Numbered from the stretch's first letter, positions 1-6,380 are shown. The stretch is 6,401 nt of DNA from Desulfobacterales bacterium (GCA_029940345.1 JAOZRC010000325.1:1-6401), one strand, 5' to 3'. Made by a program: numbers and translations. Notes: a model not told the origin generated them from the letters alone.

Positions 1-2
1 AT

Positions 3-233
3 GAGACGGAGACCAAGCTCATCCGGGTTATGGATGAAGATAAAAAGGAGGTTATTATGACTGTTGCGGAAAAATTAAGGAAAGAGGGAGAAATCCGAGG
101 AGAAATCAAAACTTACGAAGAACTGTTGGCAAGCGGTCTTCTTTCAAAAAAGATGGCAAATCAGAAACTGGCCAAACTTAACCAGAAACTGAAAGAAGCG
201 CTCATGCAGGGCCGGGCTGTCACGGAACACTGA
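3..233 (+). CDS. C-terminal end of an Rpn/YhgA-like nuclease family protein (5' partial)
   Basis: The reading frame is open from the left edge (first full codon at base 3) to TGA at 231-233, giving 76 residues, so the gene almost certainly begins outside the window. An ATG at 30 exists but has no Shine-Dalgarno sequence. The visible part is charged and helical: a stretch reading EVIMTVAEKLRKEGEIRGE followed by a Leu/Lys-rich tail (LLASGLLSKKMANQKLAKL). The 'MT-[IV]-AE-x-LR-x-EG' pattern is typical of the segment after the catalytic domain in Rpn (recombination-promoting nuclease, YhgA-like, PD-(D/E)XK) proteins, which are often annotated as putative transposases. Known Rpn proteins are roughly 300 residues long, and the catalytic domain would lie upstream and is not seen. 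The gene ends 55 bp before the glycosyltransferase and is probably functionally unrelated to it. The family call rests on the tail alone. A generic coiled-coil protein is the alternative. Confidence 0.6.
   Translation, partial: ETETKLIRVMDEDKKEVIMTVAEKLRKEGEIRGEIKTYEELLASGLLSKKMANQKLAKLNQKLKEALMQGRAVTEH
45..51 (+). promoter_or_regulatory. Strong internal Shine-Dalgarno sequence in the Rpn-like gene
   Basis: AAGGAGG, a full match to the anti-Shine-Dalgarno core, sits 5 nt before the in-frame ATG at 57-59. Within the longer gene these bases encode Lys-Lys-Glu-Val. It is the best ribosome binding site in the window, better than those of the full-length genes downstream, which suggests real initiation at 57. 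Confidence 0.6.
57..233 (+). CDS. Possible intragenic small protein (RpnS-like C-terminal product, 58 aa)
   Basis: An ATG at 57 in the same frame as the Rpn-like gene, preceded by AAGGAGG at 5-nt spacing, would give a 58-residue protein starting MTVAEKLRKEGE and ending in the same stop. It is highly charged, has no membrane segment, and looks helical, with leucines spaced through LLASGLLSKK and LAKLNQKLKEAL. In E. coli, rpn genes are reported to make a small C-terminal protein (RpnS) from an internal in-frame start. That protein binds and restrains the full-length toxic nuclease (RpnL). The arrangement here fits the same idea: position in the tail, same frame, strong ribosome site. That the site is used, and that the product is an antitoxin, is inference. 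The alternative is that AAGGAGG is chance coding sequence for Lys-Lys-Glu. Confidence 0.4.
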   Translation: MTVAEKLRKEGEIRGEIKTYEELLASGLLSKKMANQKLAKLNQKLKEALMQGRAVTEH

Positions 234-288
234 AACCTGAACACTACATTGTAAAATCACAAATTATGGCCTTCGAGAGTATAATTTA

Positions 289-1524
289 ATGAATATCTTA
301 TTCATTCACCCCAATTTCCCTGCCCAATTTCGTTTTTTGGCCGCCGCCTTAGGCGCGAATCCCGACAACCATGTCATTTATGCCACTCAAAACCCCAGGC
401 CGGAATGGCATATTAACGGCGTCACTAAAGCGGTGTTCAATGTGAATAATAAAATGGATGATAAAACGGTTCCTGGGAACCCGCTATTGCGGGCGCTAAA
501 AACCCCGCTATTAATTGGGAAAGCGGTGTTAAAGCTGTGTCAGAAACTGAAAAAAAGCGGTTTTGAACCGGATATCGTTTACGGCCACTCAGGTTGGGGC
601 AGTGCCTGGTTTGTGAAAGATGTATTTCCCAAAGCGCGCCATTTAAGTTACCTCGAATGGTATTACAACCCGGATGGGGCGGACATGCGGTTTGATCGCC
701 ATGAGCCTGTGACACCTGAACGCGCTGCCAACCTCAGAGTTAAAAATGCCCCGATCTTAAATGACCTGGCCGTATGTGATTTGGGTGTCACACCCACCCA
801 GTGGCAACGTGACCAGTTTCCCGAACTATTCCATCCTAAAATTGTCCAACTGTTCGATGGGGTTGATACGGATGTGTTCAAACCAAACCCGGATGCCAAA
901 CTCAAGTTGCCTGACCTTGACCTGACCGATGTGCCTCGCATTATCACTTATGCTTCCAGGGGAATGGAGCCGTATCGTGGGTTTCCCCAGTTTATAGAAG
1001 CGTTGCCATATATTTTAGCGGCTGACATCGAATGCCATGTGGTTATTGTGGCTTCGGAGCGTGTCTGCTACGGCCCGCCGCTTCCTGTTGGCCAAAGTTA
1101 CAAAGCGCTGATGCTGGAAAAAATCCGATTGAACCGATCAGATCGGGCGCGCGTCCATTTTGTCGGCACCCTACCTTACGGACTGTATCGTCAAGTGCTG
1201 CAAGCATCCGACGTTCATATCTATCTGACGCGCCCTTTTGTGCTCTCCTGGTCGATGATCGAAGCCATGGCCTGCGGTTGTTTGGTGGTGGCGTCAGACA
1301 CCGAGCCGGTCAGAGAGGTGATCCTGGATGGCGTGAACGGCTTCTTAGTGGATTTTTTTGCGCCACAGGCGATTGCCGAACGTGTGCTGGGCGTTTTAAA
1401 CTATCCCTCTTTTATGGCCCCAATCAAATCAAATGCGCGTAAAACCGTACTTGAGCGCTATGCCTTAAAAAAAGTTTTGCCCAAACATCTTGAAATAATA
1501 GGTAATCTGAAATTGGGAAAATAG
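289..1524 (+). CDS. GT-B fold glycosyltransferase, family 4 type
   Basis: A 411-residue predicted cytosolic enzyme that transfers a sugar from an activated donor to an unknown acceptor. The N-terminus MNILFIHPNFPAQFR (1-15) is the first Rossmann strand and loop of the 'glycosyltransferase family 4 group' acceptor domain (about 1-170). The C-terminal donor domain (about 215-400) shows YASRGMEPYRGFPQF (221-235), with the donor-phosphate RGFP segment. It also shows SWSMIEAMACGCLVVASDTEP (320-340), with the conserved Glu325, and GVNGFLVDF (348-356). The first Glu of a classic E-x7-E motif is Phe317, in a 'PFVLSWS' context that I recall as usual for this subgroup. There is no signal peptide or membrane segment. 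The start is fixed because the strand-1 motif begins at Met1 and there is no earlier in-frame start after the TGA at 238-240; the ribosome site is weak (GAGAG at 275-279). It is first of three same-strand genes, 26 bp before the cyclase. It could modify a secreted adhesin or a surface glycan, but the substrate cannot be told. Confidence 0.87.
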   Translation: MNILFIHPNFPAQFRFLAAALGANPDNHVIYATQNPRPEWHINGVTKAVFNVNNKMDDKTVPGNPLLRALKTPLLIGKAVLKLCQKLKKSGFEPDIVYGHSGWGSAWFVKDVFPKARHLSYLEWYYNPDGADMRFDRHEPVTPERAANLRVKNAPILNDLAVCDLGVTPTQWQRDQFPELFHPKIVQLFDGVDTDVFKPNPDAKLKLPDLDLTDVPRIITYASRGMEPYRGFPQFIEALPYILAADIECHVVIVASERVCYGPPLPVGQSYKALMLEKIRLNRSDRARVHFVGTLPYGLYRQVLQASDVHIYLTRPFVLSWSMIEAMACGCLVVASDTEPVREVILDGVNGFLVDFFAPQAIAERVLGVLNYPSFMAPIKSNARKTVLERYALKKVLPKHLEIIGNLKLGK

Positions 1525-1550
1525 AGCGTCCAGAGCCAAGGAACATTAAA

Positions 1551-3752
1551 ATGCTAAAAAAACTGATTCAGAAATTACGGCTAATGTTACTGCCCCTGGT
1601 TTGTCTGATGATCACTTGCACGATTGCATTCATGTATATTTACGAACCCCTTTTTTTAAAATATCTGAATCGTAAATTATTTGATGTGTTTTTAGAAAAG
1701 GTGCATAGCACCCAAACAACCGGAATTCCGTTCATCGTTGATATTGATGAAGCCAGCCTGAACGAATTCGGACAATGGCCCTGGCCGCGCTACCGGGTGG
1801 CCCAATTACTGGTCAAAATTCAAAACGCCGGTGCCAAGGCAATCGCTTTGGACCTCTTATTTGCCGAATCGGACCGCACCTCTTTAGGCGTGCTTAAGCA
1901 AAACCTGAAAAGGGATCTGAAGGTTGATGTTCAATTCACAGGTCTGCCCGAGGCGTTGTTAGACAATGATCGCATTCTTGGCAATATCATAGCGAAAGGG
2001 CCGTTCGTGATGGGTAATTACTTTTATTTTCATAAAAGCGCCCAACAGACCGCTAACCCATTTCTTCATCCGCTCAAACTGGCTATCGTTAAAACCGCCG
2101 ATGCAGCTGACTGCCAGGACTGTCTGATCAAGGCGCAAAGTGTTTTACCAACGATTCAGGTTTTATCTGGGAAAGCAAAAAGTTCCGGGTTTATTAACAC
2201 GATGTCTGACAAAGACGGCATCCTTCGCAATACGCCATTGCTGCTCACCTGGCGGGGCCAAATTTATCCCAGCCTCGCATTGGCGGCGTTATGGATCGCG
2301 CTTGACCAGCCGGCCGGCACGTTAAAAATGTCATCCGCCGGCGTCGAATCGATACGTTTGGGCAATCTGTCAATCCCGGTTGATCAAAATGGCCGCTTAC
2401 TGCTGCATTTCAGGGGCCCAAGCCATACGTTTCCTTATATATCAGCAAGTGATGTGTTAAAAGACAAATTGACGCCCCTGAGCCTGGCCGGCAAAATCGT
2501 GTTTGTGGGCACATCCGCAACCGGCCTTCATGATCTTCGCCCAACCCCTCTTGATCCCCTGTTGCCGGGCGTTGAAGCGCACGCCACAATCGTAGATAAT
2601 ATCTTAGCCGGTGATTATTTTTTTAAGCCGGACTGGGCACCGGGACTTGAGATCATTTTAATCATTTTCACCGCTTTTATCACTGGATTATTGATTATGC
2701 GCTTGAAAGCCATCTGGGTGTTGCCGGTGGCGCTTCTTACCAGCGCATTGATTTGGTACGGATCCGTTTTGGCGTTAGGCCGATGGCGGATGTTTATTTC
2801 GCCGCTTTTTCCGATCCTCTCCCTGGTGATGAACTTTTCCTTGCTCACATTGATCAAATTCTGGATTTCCGAAAAAAAGAGGCGTTTTTTCAAAGATGCT
2901 TTTTCTATGTACGTATCCAAGTCGGTTGCTGAGCAAATTGCAAAATCACCGGAGTCCCTAAGCCTGGATGGCGAAGAAAAAAATATCAGTATCCTGTTTT
3001 CGGATATCCGCGGTTTTTCAAACCTATCCGAAAAATTATCCCCCACCCAGGTCACCAATTTGCTTCAAGATTTTCTGACGCCCATGACCGGCATCATTAC
3101 AGGCAATGACGGCACGGTGGATAAATTTATCGGTGATGCCATCATGGCGTTTTGGAATGCGCCGGTGGATGTGCCTGATCACGAATCCCAGGCGCTTCGT
3201 TCGGGACTGGCGATGCACGCGGCGCTAAAAGAACTCAACCTGGAATTTAAAGATAAATACGGGTTTGTGGTGGACATCGGTGTGGGTGTCCACACCGGTA
3301 TGGTGCGCGTCGGCAATATGGGTTCTAAAGACCTGTTTGACTACACCATCCTGGGGGATAATGTCAATCTCGCTTCCCGTTTGGAGGGGCTGACGCGTTT
3401 TTACAACGTACCGATGGTTGTGAGCGATGCGATGATAAGCCATTGTCCGGCTGATCACCTTATCCAGGAATTGGATATGGTTGCGGTCAAAGGTAAAGAA
3501 AAACCTGTTACGATCTATACCCTGATGTCCGCAAAGAATGATGCCATTCAAAAGCAACTGGATGTATATGTTCAGGCGCTGAAACTGTATCGCACCAGGC
3601 AATTTGAAAAGGCGTTAGCGCTTTTCAATGAAATAAAACGCGGCAATAATACGAGCGCGCTTTATGCCCTTTACTGTGACCGCTGCGATAGCTTTATCCA
3701 AGCGCCCCCGCCGGATGATTGGAATGGCGTTTTTGTACATACTTCCAAATAG
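1551..3752 (+). CDS. CHASE2-domain membrane adenylate cyclase (class III)
   Basis: A 733-residue inner-membrane sensor enzyme predicted to convert ATP to cAMP. Order: membrane segment about 11-30; periplasmic CHASE2 sensor about 35-355 (DIDEASLNEFGQWPWPR at 64-80, FVGTSATGLHDLR at 318-330, LPGVEAHATIVDNIL at 338-352); three membrane segments about 366-384, 389-408 and 415-437; cytosolic class III cyclase about 475-660. Catalytic residues are intact: metal-binding Asp485 (LFSDIRGF) and Asp529 (KFIGDAI), purine-selecting Lys525 and Asp597 (LFDYTILGD), and transition-state Asn606 and Arg610 (NLASRLE). The Lys/Asp pair indicates ATP rather than GTP. The last 70 residues are a TPR-like helical tail ending in PPPDDWNGVF, usual in CHASE2 cyclases. 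Length is normal. The start follows AAGGAA (1538-1543) at 7-nt spacing. The CHASE2 ligand is unknown. A CxxC pair (Cys188/Cys191) lies in the sensor. The gene probably shares a transcript with the glycosyltransferase and the ABC exporter. Confidence 0.93.
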   Translation: MLKKLIQKLRLMLLPLVCLMITCTIAFMYIYEPLFLKYLNRKLFDVFLEKVHSTQTTGIPFIVDIDEASLNEFGQWPWPRYRVAQLLVKIQNAGAKAIALDLLFAESDRTSLGVLKQNLKRDLKVDVQFTGLPEALLDNDRILGNIIAKGPFVMGNYFYFHKSAQQTANPFLHPLKLAIVKTADAADCQDCLIKAQSVLPTIQVLSGKAKSSGFINTMSDKDGILRNTPLLLTWRGQIYPSLALAALWIALDQPAGTLKMSSAGVESIRLGNLSIPVDQNGRLLLHFRGPSHTFPYISASDVLKDKLTPLSLAGKIVFVGTSATGLHDLRPTPLDPLLPGVEAHATIVDNILAGDYFFKPDWAPGLEIILIIFTAFITGLLIMRLKAIWVLPVALLTSALIWYGSVLALGRWRMFISPLFPILSLVMNFSLLTLIKFWISEKKRRFFKDAFSMYVSKSVAEQIAKSPESLSLDGEEKNISILFSDIRGFSNLSEKLSPTQVTNLLQDFLTPMTGIITGNDGTVDKFIGDAIMAFWNAPVDVPDHESQALRSGLAMHAALKELNLEFKDKYGFVVDIGVGVHTGMVRVGNMGSKDLFDYTILGDNVNLASRLEGLTRFYNVPMVVSDAMISHCPADHLIQELDMVAVKGKEKPVTIYTLMSAKNDAIQKQLDVYVQALKLYRTRQFEKALALFNEIKRGNNTSALYALYCDRCDSFIQAPPPDDWNGVFVHTSK

Positions 3753-3760
3753 CGTTTTGG

Positions 3761-3790
3761 ACATCGAATTTATGAACATCGAACCAATGA
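3761..3790 (+). repeat. Imperfect 15-bp direct duplication leading into the heptamer array
   Basis: Two adjacent 15-mers, ACATCGAATTTATGA (3761-3775) and ACATCGAACCAATGA (3776-3790), match at 12 of 15 positions and start 9 bp after the cyclase stop codon. Each begins with the same ACATCg/c core as the heptamer array that follows, so the whole spacer seems to have grown from one motif. No coding role is apparent. Confidence 0.75.
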
Positions 3791-3845
3791 ACATCCAACA
3801 TCCAACATCCAACATCCAACATTCAACATTCAACATCGAACATCT
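3790..3845 (+). repeat. Heptanucleotide tandem repeat, 8 units of AACATCC-type
   Basis: Eight contiguous 7-bp units occupy 56 bp: four exact AACATCC copies (3790-3817), two AACATTC (3818-3831), one AACATCG (3832-3838) and one AACATCT (3839-3845). The array fills the spacer between the cyclase stop and the ABC exporter start, ending 24 bp before the start codon and 13 bp before its GAAGAGG ribosome site. Short open frames through it, in both directions, read as Asn-Ile-Gln-His-Pro or Met-Leu-Asp-Val-Gly type strings that only reflect the repeat. Such GGATGTT/AACATCC arrays are, to my recollection, scattered between genes in several Desulfobacterota and Verrucomicrobia genomes. The array does not look like CRISPR: there are no spacers and the units are only 7 bp. 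Confidence 0.95.
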
Positions 3846-3869
3846 GATAACGAACAATGAAGAGGCTAA

Positions 3870-5522
3870 ATGCGAGAACTAATCCGACGCCTGACAAAAT
3901 ATCCCCTGCTTTTCACTGAAATTCTGATTGCAACGTTTTTTATCGCTTTGCTGAATTTGGCATCACCATTGTATGTGATTAACATTCTCAACCGGTATGT
4001 CAGTTACGGTTTCGATGGGACGTTGATGACGTTGACTACGGGAATGCTGATAGCGGTGGCCCTGCAATTCGCTTTTCGGGTGGTGCGCACCAAAATGCTG
4101 GGGCCGGTGAGTGCAAGCCCTGACGCCCAATTGTCTGAAGATGCCTTAAACGCGCTGACCCATATCCGTTTTGGCGCTTTAAGCCGAATCAACAAGGCGC
4201 ACCTGCATGAAACGGTTGGCGGGCTGCAACAAGTGCAAACTGCGTATGAAGCGAATAATCTCACCGCTGTATTAGACGCTCCTTTTGCCCTGCTTTATAT
4301 TGCAGCCTGTTATTTTTTAAATCCGGTGCTGGCTTTTATCGGTTTGGGAGGCATGGGGTGCGCACTTTTGGCGGGCATTTTAGCTTTGTTGCGCAACCGC
4401 AAGGATACTGAAAATTTGCGCAAGGCCATAACAGACCATCGGGGATTAATCATCTCAACGGTCAATAGTGGTGACACAGTGCGCGCCTTTGAAGGGTGCC
4501 ACTTGTTGGCGCGCTTGTGGCGTCGTCAGATAAAAATGATTACCGATCTCCGTTTGAAATTAGCACTTAAAAAAGAACAGTCACAGTCGTTTACCCAAAC
4601 GGTCAGCCTGCTGATGACAGTGGCGCTTTATGCCACCGGCGCTGTTCTGGCTGTCAACGGTAAACTGACTGTGGGCGCGTTAATTGGCGCTAACATTCTT
4701 GCATCCCGGGCTTATCAGAATGTGGTTCGATTGGTGCAGACGGCTTATTTGCTGCACCGCGCCAATGCCGCCCAGGAAAAATTAAAAGCATTGATGCGGC
4801 TTCCCAAGGAAAAAAGTGACGGATTAACGCCGAAACGCTATCTGGGCGGTTTGCAAATCAATGATCTGGCGTTTTCTTATCAGGGAAGCACCGGTCCGCT
4901 GTTTGAATCCGTCACGCTTGATTTGAAACCAGGGTCGATTCTGGCCGTGATCGGTCGCAATGGAACCGGCAAAACGACGTTGGCGCGACTTATTGTGGGA
5001 TTGTTGCAACCCGTAAGAGGAGAAATCCTGGCCGACAGTATCAATTTGCGCCAATTGTCACCCTCCTGGTGGCGGTGCCAACTGATCTATTTTCCCCAGG
5101 AACCCACTTTTTTAAACACCACGATTCGTGAAAATTTGTGCTTGGTCAATCCTGAAATTGACGCTGAAGCGTTGAATCAGATCATTGGTCAGGCGGACTT
5201 AAACTCGTATTTTGATCGCACGCCTCAAGGACTGGATACGGTGCTTGCCGATGGCGGTCGTAATCTTTCGCTAGGGATTCGACGACGTTTGGCGCTGGCG
5301 CGAGCGCTGATAACCGGTGGAACACTGGCCATTATGGATGAACCCACTGAAGGACTGGACGCCTTCGGACAAAAAGCGGTATACCAGGCAATGAACACGA
5401 TTGCACGCAACGGGGGCACAATTATCGCCTTTTCTCATGATGAACGCATCATTCAAGGCGCTCATCAGGTAATGGATTTAAATAAAAAACCGGTTCCTGA
5501 TATTCAGGTGAAAAAAGTTTGA
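3870..5522 (+). CDS. Type I secretion system permease/ATPase (PrtD/LapB-like ABC exporter)
   Basis: A 550-residue inner-membrane ABC exporter half-transporter. In type I secretion such a protein forms a dimer that works with a HlyD-type adaptor and a TolC-like outer-membrane channel to move a protein straight out of the cell. Hydrophobic membrane segments lie at about 16-40, 54-70, 138-155, 157-174, 243-262 and 266-280. There is no N-terminal C39 peptidase-like domain, and the length suits the PrtD type. The ATPase (about 325-540) has Walker A GRNGTGKTT (362-370), Q-loop Gln410, Walker B LAIMDE (486-491, with Glu491), D-loop EGLD (494-497) and H-loop His523. The signature motif is NLSLGIRRR (465-473), with Leu468 and Ile470 in place of Gly and Gln of LSGGQ. 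The start follows GAAGAGG (3859-3865) at 4-nt spacing. It is the last gene of the co-directional set, and no adaptor gene follows. The substrate is unknown; a large surface adhesin is one guess. Confidence 0.88.
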   Translation: MRELIRRLTKYPLLFTEILIATFFIALLNLASPLYVINILNRYVSYGFDGTLMTLTTGMLIAVALQFAFRVVRTKMLGPVSASPDAQLSEDALNALTHIRFGALSRINKAHLHETVGGLQQVQTAYEANNLTAVLDAPFALLYIAACYFLNPVLAFIGLGGMGCALLAGILALLRNRKDTENLRKAITDHRGLIISTVNSGDTVRAFEGCHLLARLWRRQIKMITDLRLKLALKKEQSQSFTQTVSLLMTVALYATGAVLAVNGKLTVGALIGANILASRAYQNVVRLVQTAYLLHRANAAQEKLKALMRLPKEKSDGLTPKRYLGGLQINDLAFSYQGSTGPLFESVTLDLKPGSILAVIGRNGTGKTTLARLIVGLLQPVRGEILADSINLRQLSPSWWRCQLIYFPQEPTFLNTTIRENLCLVNPEIDAEALNQIIGQADLNSYFDRTPQGLDTVLADGGRNLSLGIRRRLALARALITGGTLAIMDEPTEGLDAFGQKAVYQAMNTIARNGGTIIAFSHDERIIQGAHQVMDLNKKPVPDIQVKKV

Positions 5523-5550
5523 AGTTTCAAGCAGGAATATTCGGGAACTT
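5522..5550. terminator. Weak hairpin between convergent genes, possible terminator
   Basis: AAGTTTC (5522-5528) can pair with GGAACTT (5544-5550), giving a 7-bp stem with one G-T wobble and a 15-nt loop. It lies between the converging ABC and methyltransferase genes. On the minus strand it is followed by CAAACTTTTTT (5521 down to 5511), a fair U-tract for ending the methyltransferase transcript. On the plus strand only a TTTT follows. The stem is AT-rich and short, so this is a weak candidate. No better terminator is visible in the 52-bp gap. Confidence 0.25.
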
Positions 5551-5574
5551 TTCACCAACGTCCCCCCTTTCGAT

Positions 5575-6372
5575 CTATAAGTCAAGCATTCCTGCTCTGA
5601 AGGCTTCGAGATAACTCGAACAAAAGTAGTCCTTGCCGGCAAGCGCCTCGGCAGTGATGATGTTGGCCATCATACGGCCGTCCAATGGGTTTATGATCGC
5701 ACCGTCAAGGCCCTTGGCAATAGCCATGGTCATGAAGGTCTGGTTCATTAACTTGCGCGCAGGAAGCCCGTAGCTGATGTTGCTCAACCCGCAGGCTGTA
5801 TGGATGCCATTAAATGTCGATACAATCTTTTCGATGGCGTCGATGAACGCCACACCAAAGGAGTTGTCTACCGACACCGGCTGCACAAGCGGGTCTACGA
5901 AGATATTTTCCAATTTTACATTATTTTTGAGCAGGCCGTTGACCAACTCATCGACGATTTTCATGCGGTCGTCCACGGTCTGGGGCATGCCTGCATCGCT
6001 CATGCACAGGGCAATCACCTTCATTTCCGTGCCGGCAATGATGGGCATGAGATTCTCATAGCGCTCTTTTTCCAGGGAGATAGAATTGATCATGGCCGTT
6101 CCCCGGTGGGCGGACAGAGCCGCTTCAATCGCCTTTGGGTCAGGGCTGTCGATGGCGCAAGGCTTATCCGTTACGGTTTGTACGGTCCGGACCAGCCACT
6201 TGAGGTATTCAGGCTCTTTGTTTACGAAGATGCCCGCATTCACGTCAATGTAATCCGCCCCGGCCTCGGCCTGGTCCTTGGCGATTTTCCTGATGGCCTC
6301 TGTGTCCTGTGCCTCAATGGCCGCTTTGATGGCCTTGCGGCTGGCGTTGATCAATTCTCCGATGATGATCAT
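5575..6372 (-). CDS. Methyltetrahydrofolate:corrinoid methyltransferase (MeTr family, AcsE/MtgA-like)
   Basis: A 265-residue cytosolic TIM-barrel (pterin-binding) enzyme that moves a methyl group between methyltetrahydrofolate and the cobalt of a corrinoid protein. The N-terminus MIIIGELINASRKAI matches the family's first strand. Residues equivalent to pterin ligands of the Moorella AcsE enzyme are in place: Asp75 (CAIDSPDPK), Asn96 (AMINSISLE), Asp160 (IFVDPL) and Asn198 (CGLSNIS, the residue that activates N5). The C-terminal NPLDGRMMANIITAEAL and FCSSYLEAFRAGML are closer to the 'methyltetrahydrofolate cobalamin methyltransferase' group (MtgA-like, working with MttB/MtgB-type methyltransferases) than to classic AcsE, as I recall them. 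The length is normal and the gene complete. It converges on the ABC gene with a 52-bp gap, so it is transcribed independently. Its corrinoid-protein partner would lie beyond the right edge. Role: acetyl-CoA (Wood-Ljungdahl) pathway, or demethylation of methylamines or betaines. Confidence 0.92.
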   Translation of the reverse strand: MIIIGELINASRKAIKAAIEAQDTEAIRKIAKDQAEAGADYIDVNAGIFVNKEPEYLKWLVRTVQTVTDKPCAIDSPDPKAIEAALSAHRGTAMINSISLEKERYENLMPIIAGTEMKVIALCMSDAGMPQTVDDRMKIVDELVNGLLKNNVKLENIFVDPLVQPVSVDNSFGVAFIDAIEKIVSTFNGIHTACGLSNISYGLPARKLMNQTFMTMAIAKGLDGAIINPLDGRMMANIITAEALAGKDYFCSSYLEAFRAGMLDL

Positions 6373-6380
6373 TTGTCAAT

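Noticed and set aside
1..60. ATG at base 1 opening a 19-codon frame
   Set aside because: It is in a different frame from the Rpn-like tail, is Arg-rich, stops at 60, and sits at the artificial window edge.
266..289. Seven-codon open frame (MAFESII) whose TAA overlaps the glycosyltransferase ATG as TAATG, a possible leader peptide
   Set aside because: It has no Shine-Dalgarno sequence and its composition shows no regulatory pattern. A frame this short in an AT-rich spacer is expected by chance.
1237..1265. Loss of the first Glu of the E-x7-E motif in the glycosyltransferase (Phe317) as a sign of inactivation
   Set aside because: The surrounding PFVLSWS...EAMACG pattern is, as I recall, the normal form in this glycosyltransferase subgroup, and the rest of the donor site is intact.
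3615..3882. Open frames on both strands over the repeat, with strings such as NIQHPTSN or MLDVGCWM
   Set aside because: Their sequence is dictated by the 7-bp repeat, they overlap the cyclase 3' end, and they have no convincing ribosome sites. Such hypothetical proteins arise wherever this repeat occurs.
5530..5596. Inverted repeat AGCAGGAAT / ATTCCTGCT at 5530-5538 and 5588-5596
   Set aside because: The arms are perfect 9-mers but 49 nt apart, and one lies inside the methyltransferase coding end. There is no U-tract or other sign of a terminator or operator, so it is most likely chance.
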